Below are positions 1 through 5,705 of a stretch of DNA of 5,705 bases, piece by piece. The notes below the pieces were generated by a model. That model was given only the letters and a program-made list of their open reading frames with translations, was not told where the DNA came from and made no database searches. The translations under genes were made by a program, and so were the position numbers. The stretch's first letter is position 1, and each line of letters begins with the position of its first letter. Origin of the DNA: Piscirickettsiaceae bacterium (lineage in GTDB: Bacteria > Pseudomonadota > Gammaproteobacteria > Thiomicrospirales > Thiomicrospiraceae); assembly GCA_021767305.1 (NCBI GenBank), contig JAASTL010000086.1:1-5705 (forward strand), written 5' to 3'.

Positions 1-165
1 AAAGATGAGGTTAATAGTCCATCCTACGCTACTACGGTTGGTCTGTTACTGCATGCGCGTGAGCACATGGGTAATGCCATTCCAGAAGGATTTGAACGCA
101 CTAAGATTTCTTCAAGTGAATCGGTGTTCACCCGCATGAAAAACTGGTTTTCAAATAGTTTCTAG
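1..165 (+). CDS. ftsA: Cell division protein FtsA, C-terminal end (5' part outside window)
   Basis: The window opens in frame 1 inside a gene that ends at TAG (163-165), leaving 54 residues. FtsA is an actin-like ATPase on the cytoplasmic face of the inner membrane that tethers FtsZ filaments and recruits later divisome proteins. The visible segment begins KDEVNSPSYATTVGLLLHAR, which matches the conserved end of the FtsA ATPase domain (P.YATAVGLL in relatives). A short variable linker follows, then a terminal stretch SVFTRMKNWFSNSF whose basic and aromatic residues fit the amphipathic membrane-targeting helix that closes FtsA proteins. FtsZ ends quite differently, so this is not the ftsZ tail. 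The gene would normally be followed by ftsZ; here the next gene is lpxC. Family assignment is from recognised motifs, and the nucleotide-binding part is not visible. Confidence 0.88.
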   Translation, partial: KDEVNSPSYATTVGLLLHAREHMGNAIPEGFERTKISSSESVFTRMKNWFSNSF

Positions 166-176
166 GTCACCACTTA

Positions 177-210
177 AAATTATGGCAGCAAGACTTTTCT
201 GCCATAATTT
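177..210 (+). terminator. Perfect 12-bp inverted repeat after ftsA, probable terminator
   Basis: The arms AAATTATGGCAG (177-188) and CTGCCATAATTT (199-210) are exact reverse complements around a 10-base loop that contains TTTT. The repeat begins 11 bases after the ftsA stop. As RNA it would form a stable hairpin, but the run after it (ATTTATA) is a poor U-tract, so termination may be weak, bidirectional or aided by Rho. A perfect dyad could also be an operator, but its position right behind a stop codon favours a transcript end or an mRNA 3' stabiliser. Confidence 0.6.
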
Positions 211-302
211 ATAACTCTTATTGATAATCTTCACTCTAAGCTTACCTCGTTCAAAAACCCGCGCAATTTCAAATGCGTTATTCATAGTCCACTTAATAGT
301 TA

Positions 303-311
303 TGCTAAAAT
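303..311 (+). promoter_or_regulatory. Extended -10 promoter candidate for lpxC
   Basis: TGCTAAAAT carries the TGn extension followed by TAAAAT, five of six matches to the sigma-70 -10 consensus. The -35 is poor: TTCATA at 281-286 would need a 19-base spacer, and extended -10 promoters tolerate weak -35 elements. A start near 318 would give lpxC a leader of about 105 bases. The inverted repeat after ftsA lies upstream, so this promoter would drive lpxC independently of the ftsA transcript. The assignment is by eye. Confidence 0.45.
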
Positions 312-409
312 ACCGCACTAATTTAAGAATATCTTTGCCAAGAATTCATTAGCCAACTTTAAGTGTTTGTCTATTTGATCTTATCAACATTTTCTAAGTC
401 CATAATTTT

Positions 410-427
410 AAAGAGTTTTTTACATTG
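410..427 (+). promoter_or_regulatory. lpxC ribosome binding site and TTG start
   Basis: A weak Shine-Dalgarno-like AAAGAG (410-415) sits 9 bases before TTG (425-427). The in-frame stop TAA at 395-397 leaves nine codons before the TTG, and none is ATG, GTG, CTG or ATT. TTG is therefore the only conventional start possible. It also places the protein in register with E. coli LpxC (MNQRTL here, MIKQRTL there). The rare start and modest binding site suggest low translation efficiency, which would suit an enzyme whose level must be held down; that last point is inference. Confidence 0.75.
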
Positions 428-1345
428 AATCAGAGAACTTTAGCTAACGTCATTAAAGCCAAAGGGATTGGGTTACATACCGGTCACGAATCGATTATGA
501 CGTTACGTCCAGCCCCTGTGAATACCGGTATTGTATTTCGTCGTATAGATTTTGATCCCGCAGTTGAATTTAAAGTCACCCCTGAAATTGTCGGTGAAAC
601 GACGCTTTGCACGACCATTGTGAATGATCGTGATAACAAGGTAATTAAGATTGCTACGATTGAACATTTGATGTCGGCTTTAGCGGGTGTTGGCATTGAT
701 AATGTCTACATTGATATTACCTCTGACGAAGTTCCAATCATGGACGGTAGTTCATCCCACTTTATTTTTTTACTGCAATCAGCAGGGGTGAAGATTTCTG
801 ATGAACCGAAAAAATTCGTCAAAATTATCAAACCAGTGCGTGTTGAAAATGACAAAGGTGGCTGGGCAGAGTTTGCTCCTTATGAAGGTTACCGTTTGAA
901 TTTCTCAATCGATTTTGAACATCCTGCCTTTAAAGAGACGGCAGAAAAAATGTCATTGGAGTTCTCTTCAACCTCATACTTCAAAGAGGTGAGCCGTGCT
1001 CGAACTTTTGGTTTTATGAAAGATATGGAATATCTTCGTGCAAAGAATTTAGGTCTTGGGGCGAGCCTTAAGAATGCCATAGGTCTAGATGACGAAGGTG
1101 TTATGAATGAAGAAGGTTTGCGTAACAAAGATGAATTTGTGCGTCATAAAATCCTAGATGCGGTAGGCGACTTATACATGCTGGGTCACCCGATTATTGG
1201 TGAGTTTACAGCTCACAAATCTGGTCATGCATTGAATAATCAACTTTTAAGAGCCTTAATGGCCAGACCTGATGCGTTTGAAGTCACGACTTATGAAGAT
1301 GAAAAACCACCGGTCAAATACGGTAGTAGTAAAGTGGTTGCATAA
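425..1345 (+). CDS. lpxC: UDP-3-O-acyl-N-acetylglucosamine deacetylase LpxC
   Basis: This 306-residue protein matches the usual LpxC length (E. coli 305). LpxC is the cytosolic zinc amidase that deacetylates UDP-3-O-acyl-GlcNAc, the committed step of lipid A synthesis. Landmarks run in order: GLHTG near residue 16; ATIEHLMSALAG with Glu80 and zinc ligand His81; IPIMDGS-like PIMDGSS near 105-110; SRARTFGF with Thr194; the zinc motif HKxxDxxGD with His241 and Asp245; and KSGHALNN with catalytic His268. These correspond to E. coli Glu78, His79, Thr191, His238, Asp242 and His265. The TTG start is forced by an upstream in-frame stop. The C-terminus ends KVVA, resembling the AVLA tail through which FtsH degrades E. 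coli LpxC, so proteolytic control may be kept (inference). It is probably transcribed alone, from a promoter near 303-311 to a terminator at 1383-1409. No disruption is visible. Confidence 0.98.
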   Translation: MNQRTLANVIKAKGIGLHTGHESIMTLRPAPVNTGIVFRRIDFDPAVEFKVTPEIVGETTLCTTIVNDRDNKVIKIATIEHLMSALAGVGIDNVYIDITSDEVPIMDGSSSHFIFLLQSAGVKISDEPKKFVKIIKPVRVENDKGGWAEFAPYEGYRLNFSIDFEHPAFKETAEKMSLEFSSTSYFKEVSRARTFGFMKDMEYLRAKNLGLGASLKNAIGLDDEGVMNEEGLRNKDEFVRHKILDAVGDLYMLGHPIIGEFTAHKSGHALNNQLLRALMARPDAFEVTTYEDEKPPVKYGSSKVVA

Positions 1346-1382
1346 ATTCACTAGCAGCTTTAATGGATGTTAACCACTGAAG

Positions 1383-1409
1383 AACGCTCATTTATGAGCG
1401 TTTTTTTTT
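1383..1409 (+). terminator. Intrinsic terminator of lpxC, overlapping the dciA 3' end
   Basis: AACGCTCA (1383-1390) pairs with TGAGCGTT (1395-1402) around a 4-base loop. Starting within the 3' arm, nine Ts run through 1409, a textbook Rho-independent terminator for plus-strand transcription. It starts 38 bases after the lpxC stop. On the minus strand the hairpin is preceded by A's and followed by no T-run, so it should not efficiently end the convergent dciA transcript, whose last codons it encodes. Confidence 0.92.
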
Positions 1410-1825
1410 GCCCGTTGACTCAAAGAGAGAAGTGCTTTTTTTAAGCCTTCTGACGGCATTTGTTCACTCATGATTTGCATTTCACGTGCTGCTTTTGCGC
1501 TCGGAGGCTGCATTTCTCGCTTGGGTTTTTCAGGTTCTGCCGCTTTGGGCAGGATGTGTACCTTGACTCGATTCAGCTCCAAGTGTGGAAAGTGCTGTTG
1601 GTAAATCGCTAGTAGATTAGGCTCATAAAAACGCAGCTGGGTTGCCCAAATTGCTTCATCAAGTTGCAAAATTAAGTTCTGCTGTTCAAAACTTACGCCA
1701 ACTAAATGGCAGCGTAAATCATCCGGTAAACTCTCCTGACCTACGTCCAATAATGCCTGAAAAAGCTGCGCATCCTGGAGTAAGTTTTTGAGCGCACCTT
1801 GTGCTTGATTTAACAATGGTTTCAT
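1388..1825 (-). CDS. dciA: DUF721 protein, probable DciA-type DnaB helicase operator
   Basis: This 145-residue minus-strand gene encodes a DUF721 family protein. In bacteria lacking DnaC/DnaI loaders, family members (DciA) interact with the replicative helicase DnaB and help bring it to the replication origin. The N-terminal half (about 1-93) fits the compact KH-like DUF721 domain, including the hallmark Trp60 in EAIWATQLRFYEPNLL. A proline- and charge-rich linker (about 94-108) follows. The tail, PPSAKAAREMQIMSEQM then GLKKALLSLSQRAKK, resembles the family's C-terminal helices. Position supports the call: a DUF721 gene between lpxC and secA on the opposite strand is a recurring gammaproteobacterial arrangement. 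The ATG at 1825 has no clear Shine-Dalgarno, but an in-frame alternative that keeps the domain is not evident. Its stop lies inside the lpxC terminator. There is no signal peptide. Family is fairly sure; the helicase-loading role is inferred from relatives. Confidence 0.82.
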   Translation of the reverse strand: MKPLLNQAQGALKNLLQDAQLFQALLDVGQESLPDDLRCHLVGVSFEQQNLILQLDEAIWATQLRFYEPNLLAIYQQHFPHLELNRVKVHILPKAAEPEKPKREMQPPSAKAAREMQIMSEQMPSEGLKKALLSLSQRAKKNAHK

Positions 1826-1845
1826 AGAGTGATTTCAATAATTTG

Positions 1846-1854
1846 TGTTAGAAT
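1846..1854 (+). promoter_or_regulatory. Extended -10 promoter candidate for secA
   Basis: TGTTAGAAT combines a TGn extension with TAGAAT, five of six matches to TATAAT. No good -35 lies 16-18 bases upstream, where the dciA start codon sits. A start near 1861 would give secA a leader of about 100 bases. The element and the two bases after it resemble the lpxC candidate. It overlaps a possible dciA -10 on the other strand. Confidence 0.42.
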
Positions 1855-1878
1855 ACGTCATCATTTTAACGTAATCAA
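1850..1878 (-). promoter_or_regulatory. Promoter candidate for dciA
   Basis: Read on the minus strand, TTGATT (1878-1873) and TATTCT (1855-1850) are separated by exactly 17 bases. Each matches four of six consensus positions. Transcription would start about 18 bases before the dciA ATG. The -10 box overlaps the secA extended -10 on the plus strand almost completely. Both matches are modest, so this is tentative. Confidence 0.35.
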
Positions 1879-1891
1879 AATGGCTCGATTA

Positions 1892-1905
1892 ACTTAGTAC
1901 TAAGT
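1892..1905. repeat. 14-bp perfect palindrome in the secA leader
   Basis: ACTTAGTACTAAGT is its own reverse complement. It has no spacer, so a dimeric protein site or a two-strand dyad is more natural than an RNA hairpin. It lies between the divergent dciA and secA starts, downstream of the secA promoter candidate and upstream of the dciA one. Its role is unknown. Confidence 0.6.
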
Positions 1906-1959
1906 AATGAATTATTTAGTCAAATTTAATCGCGCTCGATAACAAGAAAGAACAGCTAA

Positions 1960-4704
1960 ATGGCCTTTAATATTTTCAAAAAAATCTTTGGTAGTCGAAA
2001 CGACAGAATCCTTAAGCAATATCAGAAAGCAGTGCAAGAAATTAATGCATTGGAAGCCGAATTTGAAGCCCTGAGCGATGAGGAATTAAAGGCAAAAACC
2101 CAGGAATTCAAGGCAGAACTTGAAGCCGGTAAAACCGTTGACGATATTTTACCGCAAGCTTTTGCTGTAGTACGTGAGGCGGGTAAACGTGTATTTGGCA
2201 TGCGTCATTACGATGTACAGATGATTGGTGGTATGGCATTGAATGAAGGTAAGATTTCGGAAATGCGCACCGGTGAGGGTAAAACCTTAGTGGCCACTTT
2301 GGCCGCCTACCTGAATGCATTGACTGGTAAAGGTGTTCATGTCATTACCGTTAACGATTATCTGGCAAAGCGTGACTCTGAGTGGATGGGGCAACTTTAT
2401 GGTTTTCTTGGTTTAACTACCGGTGTGGTCGTGAGTGGTCAATCGCAACAAGAGAAGCAAGCTGCCTATAATTGCGATATCACTTACGGTACCAACAACG
2501 AGTTCGGTTTTGATTATCTGCGTGACAACATGGCCATTTTTGCTGAAGAAAAAGTCATGCGTGACCAGAATTATGCGATTGTCGATGAGGTTGACTCGAT
2601 TCTTATCGATGAGGCGCGTACGCCATTGATTATTTCTGGTCCGGCGGAAGATAAGTCTGAGCTTTATGAAATGATCAATCCATTAGTTCAGCATTTAGAG
2701 CGCGGTGAAGAAGATCTTGAAACCAAAACCTCTTCTGGTGATTACACCATTGATGAAAAAGCCAAACAGATTTATCTAACGGATCAAGGTCACGCCAAGG
2801 TTGAAGAGATGCTTATAGAGCAAGGTGTGTTAGGTGAAGACGAAAGTCTTTATGATGCTGCTCACATTGGCTTGATGATTCACGTTAACGCCGCATTAAG
2901 AGCCCATATTCTGTTTGAAAAGAACCGTGATTACATCGTTGAAAACGGGCAAGTCGTCATTATCGATGAGTTCACCGGTCGTAAGATGGAGGGTCGTCGT
3001 TGGAGTGAAGGCTTACACCAAGCGGTGGAAGCTAAAGAAGGCGTAAAAATCCAACAAGAAAGCCAGACGTTTGCTTCGATTACTTTCCAGAACTATTTCC
3101 GTCAATATGAAAAACTCTCTGGGATGACTGGTACAGCGGATACGGAAGCGGGTGAATTCCTCTCCACCTACAAACTTGAAGTGGTGGTGATTCCGCCTAA
3201 TAAAGTACCGCAGCGAATCGATTTACCAGATTTGGTATTTTTGGACATTGAAGGTAAGTTCCGTGCCATTGTTCGCGATATTCAAGAGACACATAAAAGT
3301 GGGCAGCCTATTTTGGTGGGTACCGCTTCAATTGAAATGTCAGAAGTATTATCTAAGTTTCTGACCGAAGCCAAAATCAAACACAGTGTTTTAAACGCCA
3401 AAAATCATGAAAGAGAAGCCTCTATTATTGCTAATGCCGGTCTACCAGGTGCAGTGACAATTGCAACGAACATGGCTGGTCGTGGTACCGATATCGTTTT
3501 GGGTGGTAACTTAGAACAAGAGATTGAAGAGCTTAAAAATCCAACGGAAGAAAAAATCCAGCAGGTGACCGAGGCTTGGAAACAACGCCACCAGCAAGTT
3601 TTGGATGCCGGTGGTTTGAAAGTAATCGGTTCTGAACGCCATGAATCTCGCCGTATCGATAATCAACTACGTGGACGTTCTGGTCGTCAGGGAGATGTGG
3701 GAACCACACGTTTTTATATCTCTTTGGATGATGACTTAATGCGCCGTTTTGCGTCTGAAAAAGTCAAAGGCATGATGAAACGCATGGGTATGACCTCGGA
3801 TGAAGCGATTGAACACGGCATGGTGACTAAATCAATTGAACGTGCGCAGAAGCAGGTTGAACGTTTGCATCAAGACGAACGTGCTAACCTCTTGAAGTTT
3901 GATGATATTTCTAACCAGCAACGAGTTGTGGTTTATAACCAACGTAATGACTTGATGGCGGCTGATAACGAAGAAATCACCGAAGTGATTGACGGCTTAC
4001 GTGAAGAGGTGGTTGAGCAAGTCGTTGGTACTTATATTCCACCGGGTTCACTGGATGAGATGTGGGATATTCCTGGTCTAGAAAAAGCCATTGAAGAGGA
4101 ATTGGGTTCCGCATTCCCAATCCAAGCTTGGTTGGATGAAGACAAAAATCTTTATGAAGAGAAGCTTATTGAACGCATCGTGCTAGAGCTAAAAGCAAAT
4201 TATGATGACAAAATGGGTGTGGTTGACCCGAGTACCCGACATCACTTTGAAAAAGAAGTTCTGTTGCGTACTATCGACCGTCAATGGCGTGAACACTTAG
4301 GTGAGATGGATTACCTGCGCCGTGGTATCCATTTGCGTGGTTATGCACAAAAAGACCCATTCCAAGAATACCGTCGTGAATCGGCTGATATGTTCCGCAA
4401 TTTCTTAAATGAAGTCACTTTTGAAACGATTAAGTTACTCTCTTTGGTTCAGATTGAAGGTGCTAAGGATGTTAAAGAATATGAAGAGCAAGCAGAGAAA
4501 GATCGCCCGCAACAGCTAGATGCGAATCATCCAGCGGCGCAGAGTATTTCTGATGCAATGCAAGCGCAAGGTAGTGCTGATGACACTGCAGAAGAGCAGC
4601 AGGAAGGAACCTATCGTCGTGAAGTTCCTAAAGTCGGGCGCAATGATCCTTGCCCTTGCGGTTCGGGTAAAAAATACAAACAATGTTGTGGAAAACTCTC
4701 CTAA
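1960..4704 (+). CDS. secA: Protein translocase ATPase subunit SecA
   Basis: This intact 914-residue SecA is the motor that pushes preproteins through SecYEG at the inner membrane. Near the N-terminus is a Q-motif-like segment ([11 protein letters not shown], 81-91). Walker A is MRTGEGKT (Lys108) and Walker B is VDEVD (Asp209, Glu210). [11 protein letters not shown] (180-190) and [12 protein letters not shown] (216-227) are further signatures. The preprotein cross-linking region is about 228-370, followed by [14 protein letters not shown] (387-400). The second nucleotide-binding fold has NMAGRGTDI (504-512) and [11 protein letters not shown] (569-579), with putative arginine fingers Arg508 and Arg576. 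Helical scaffold and wing domains include [20 protein letters not shown] (773-792). After a variable linker, the zinc-binding tail for SecB and lipids is [13 protein letters not shown] (Cys898, 900, 909, 910). The ATG follows AAGAAAG (1945-1951). There is no clear secM-like gene upstream. A terminator follows the stop. Confidence 0.99.
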   Translation: MAFNIFKKIFGSRNDRILKQYQKAVQEINALEAEFEALSDEELKAKTQEFKAELEAGKTVDDILPQAFAVVREAGKRVFGMRHYDVQMIGGMALNEGKISEMRTGEGKTLVATLAAYLNALTGKGVHVITVNDYLAKRDSEWMGQLYGFLGLTTGVVVSGQSQQEKQAAYNCDITYGTNNEFGFDYLRDNMAIFAEEKVMRDQNYAIVDEVDSILIDEARTPLIISGPAEDKSELYEMINPLVQHLERGEEDLETKTSSGDYTIDEKAKQIYLTDQGHAKVEEMLIEQGVLGEDESLYDAAHIGLMIHVNAALRAHILFEKNRDYIVENGQVVIIDEFTGRKMEGRRWSEGLHQAVEAKEGVKIQQESQTFASITFQNYFRQYEKLSGMTGTADTEAGEFLSTYKLEVVVIPPNKVPQRIDLPDLVFLDIEGKFRAIVRDIQETHKSGQPILVGTASIEMSEVLSKFLTEAKIKHSVLNAKNHEREASIIANAGLPGAVTIATNMAGRGTDIVLGGNLEQEIEELKNPTEEKIQQVTEAWKQRHQQVLDAGGLKVIGSERHESRRIDNQLRGRSGRQGDVGTTRFYISLDDDLMRRFASEKVKGMMKRMGMTSDEAIEHGMVTKSIERAQKQVERLHQDERANLLKFDDISNQQRVVVYNQRNDLMAADNEEITEVIDGLREEVVEQVVGTYIPPGSLDEMWDIPGLEKAIEEELGSAFPIQAWLDEDKNLYEEKLIERIVLELKANYDDKMGVVDPSTRHHFEKEVLLRTIDRQWREHLGEMDYLRRGIHLRGYAQKDPFQEYRRESADMFRNFLNEVTFETIKLLSLVQIEGAKDVKEYEEQAEKDRPQQLDANHPAAQSISDAMQAQGSADDTAEEQQEGTYRREVPKVGRNDPCPCGSGKKYKQCCGKLS

Positions 4705-4722
4705 TTAGCAGTATTCTAAACA

Positions 4723-4750
4723 TTGATTAGGTTATTCAGAGGTGAATAAT
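4723..4750 (+). promoter_or_regulatory. Possible argJ promoter upstream of the hairpin
   Basis: TTGATT (4723-4728) and AATAAT (4745-4750) are 16 bases apart and match four and five of six consensus positions. A start near 4757 would put the hairpin at 4766-4797 inside the argJ leader. The region is AT-rich, so a chance match is quite possible. Confidence 0.35.
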
Positions 4751-4765
4751 TTAAACCCACATTAG

Positions 4766-4797
4766 CCCACCTTAAGGCTCTCTTGAGGTGGGTTTTT
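4766..4797 (+). terminator. Intrinsic terminator after secA, in front of argJ
   Basis: CCCACCTTAAG (4766-4776) pairs with CTTGAGGTGGG (4782-4792) over 11 bp with a single T-G mismatch (a wobble in RNA). The loop is 5 bases and TTTTT follows at 4793-4797. It is a strong Rho-independent terminator, 61 bases after the secA stop and 22 bases before the argJ ATG. An upstream AAACCCAC (4753-4760) can pair perfectly with GTGGGTTT (4788-4795) and could compete with the main stem. Confidence 0.9.
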
Positions 4798-4819
4798 GAT
4801 TTTAGGTTAGGAAAGAATT

Positions 4820-5705
4820 ATGACAAACAGTGAGCTTCATCCAGTAGCGGGTGTTTACTTAGGTGGTTGTGCCGCCGATATTAAAAACAAACAGACGGGT
4901 AAAACCGATTTGGTTATTTTAGAGTTGGCCGAGGGCTCAAGAACTGCAGCTACTTTTACTAAGAATGCTTTTTGTGCCGCTCCGGTCACAGTCGCCAAAG
5001 CCAACCTTAAGGTAAGTTCACCTCGAGCACTAGTGATTAATTCAGGCAATGCCAACGCTGGAACCGGTGAACAAGGTATGAAAGATGCCAAACAAACCTG
5101 TGAATGGCTGGCGCAAGAGATTGGCTGTGATGCGCAACAAGTGCTGCCTTTCTCAACGGGTGTAATTGGGCAAAACCTGCCGATGGAAAAGATTCATTTG
5201 GGTATTCCACAAGCCTTGTCAAACCTAAGTATCACCGGTTGGGATAATGCCAGCAAAGGCATTATGACCACCGATTTGGTATCTAAAACCTACAGTAAAG
5301 TCATTGAGATTGAAGGCCATAGCGTAACACTTACCGGTATGTCTAAAGGCTCAGGTATGATTCATCCAAATATGGCGACAATGCTTGGATTTGCAGCAAC
5401 TGATGCAAAAATATCCCAAGCTTGTTTGGATAAATGTTTATTGGATGCGGTGAACGCCTCTTTTAATAGAATCACAGTGGATGGTGATACTTCAACTAAT
5501 GATGCCTGTACCTTAACGGCAACTCAGCAAGCGGATATGCCTGAAATCACTGATGTAAATTCTTCTGCGTATGCGGTTTTTGCCACTGCGGTTAATGAAA
5601 TGATGACTGACTTAGCGCAAAAAATTGTACGTGATGGAGAAGGGGCGACTAAGTTTGTCAGTGTGATTGTTGAAGGTGGAAAAGACAGTGCTGAATGTTT
5701 GCAGG
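4820..5705 (+). CDS. argJ: ArgJ, glutamate N-acetyltransferase (ornithine acetyltransferase), 3' end outside window
   Basis: The reading frame from ATG at 4820 stays open for 295 codons to the window edge. ArgJ proteins are roughly 400 residues, so about a quarter is missing. ArgJ transfers acetyl from N-acetylornithine to glutamate, recycling the acetyl group in arginine synthesis; some members also use acetyl-CoA, which cannot be judged here. Visible signatures are NSGNANAGTGEQG (74-86), the oxyanion-hole motif STGVIG (Thr113, Gly114), TTDLVSK (150-156), and KGSGMIHPNMATML (176-189). In that last motif the precursor cleaves itself before Thr187, which becomes the catalytic N-terminus of the beta chain. 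DGDTSTND (221-228) follows. AGGAAAG (4809-4815) is a good binding site and decides the start. The gene begins 22 bases after a strong hairpin, so its mRNA probably carries that hairpin or comes from read-through. secA followed by argJ is a common neighbourhood. Confidence 0.97.
   Translation, partial: MTNSELHPVAGVYLGGCAADIKNKQTGKTDLVILELAEGSRTAATFTKNAFCAAPVTVAKANLKVSSPRALVINSGNANAGTGEQGMKDAKQTCEWLAQEIGCDAQQVLPFSTGVIGQNLPMEKIHLGIPQALSNLSITGWDNASKGIMTTDLVSKTYSKVIEIEGHSVTLTGMSKGSGMIHPNMATMLGFAATDAKISQACLDKCLLDAVNASFNRITVDGDTSTNDACTLTATQQADMPEITDVNSSAYAVFATAVNEMMTDLAQKIVRDGEGATKFVSVIVEGGKDSAECLQ

Noticed and set aside
261..278. Imperfect dyad GCGCAATTTCAAATGCGT upstream of the lpxC promoter
   Set aside because: The symmetry requires a bulged base, the core is simple AT-rich sequence, and I cannot name a regulator that fits. 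Chance is the better explanation.
484..1128. Minus-strand open frames inside lpxC (484-696 and 889-1128)
   Set aside because: They lie opposite a well-recognised gene, have no recognisable domain or convincing ribosome site, and read as mirror images of lpxC codon use.
1346..1382. A missing M23 peptidase gene in the lpxC-secA interval
   Set aside because: Pseudomonas has such a gene near here, but its absence is common in other gammaproteobacteria and there is no remnant to support a recent loss.
1826..1959. A secM-like arrest peptide gene before secA
   Set aside because: SecM needs a signal sequence and a long arrest motif. The 134-bp region has no frame longer than 11 codons in the secA direction, so only a tiny leader peptide could fit.
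2108..2629. Open frames in other phases inside secA (2108-2320 minus, 2435-2629 plus)
   Set aside because: They fall in the strongly conserved SecA nucleotide-binding region, and their translations resemble no protein family.
4520..4708. Plus-strand frame overlapping the SecA tail
   Set aside because: It is shifted relative to the zinc-binding end of SecA, shows no domain, and runs out just past the secA stop.
4855..5222. Minus-strand frames across the argJ start
   Set aside because: The plus-strand frame from 4820 reads clearly as ArgJ through to the window edge, so these are antisense shadows.
1..5705. Mobile elements, CRISPR arrays, tRNAs or a defence system
   Set aside because: No terminal repeats, transposase motifs, spaced direct repeats or cloverleaf-like segments were seen. 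The genes are core housekeeping genes in a largely conserved order.

Overview
The window reads as ordinary chromosome from a gammaproteobacterium with moderately AT-rich DNA. It covers the distal end of the division/cell-wall cluster and the secA neighbourhood: the 3' end of ftsA, lpxC, a DUF721/DciA-type gene on the minus strand, secA, and the 5' two thirds of argJ. The order lpxC - DUF721 (opposite strand) - secA - argJ is a familiar gammaproteobacterial arrangement, known for example from Pseudomonas. Composition and order would fit the Thiomicrospira/Hydrogenovibrio/Piscirickettsiaceae side of the class, but that placement is a guess.

Layout. Positions 1-165 encode the last 54 residues of FtsA. 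Positions 166-424 are non-coding, with a perfect 12-bp inverted repeat just after ftsA and an extended -10 promoter candidate for lpxC. lpxC (425-1345) starts at TTG, the only start codon available in its frame. A strong intrinsic terminator (1383-1409) closes it and also encodes the last codons of the convergent dciA gene (1388-1825, minus). A 134-bp divergent region (1826-1959) separates dciA from secA. It holds apparently overlapping back-to-back promoters, a 14-bp perfect palindrome and a possible leader structure. secA (1960-4704) is full length and intact. A 115-bp gap with a strong terminator hairpin (4766-4797) leads into argJ (4820 to the window end, incomplete).

The genes serve separate essential functions: membrane anchoring of the divisome (FtsA), the committed step of lipid A synthesis (LpxC), probable replicative helicase loading (DciA), preprotein export (SecA) and arginine biosynthesis (ArgJ). 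Terminators after ftsA, lpxC and secA suggest mostly separate transcription units rather than one operon.

The most notable point is an absence. ftsZ, which normally lies between ftsA and lpxC, is not there; the 259-bp gap contains a terminator-like repeat and a promoter instead. Secondary points are a motif shared by the putative lpxC and secA promoters, overlapping divergent dciA/secA promoters, a terminator embedded in the dciA coding end, and a hairpin that probably lies in the argJ leader. I found no mobile element, CRISPR array, RNA gene or clearly new system.
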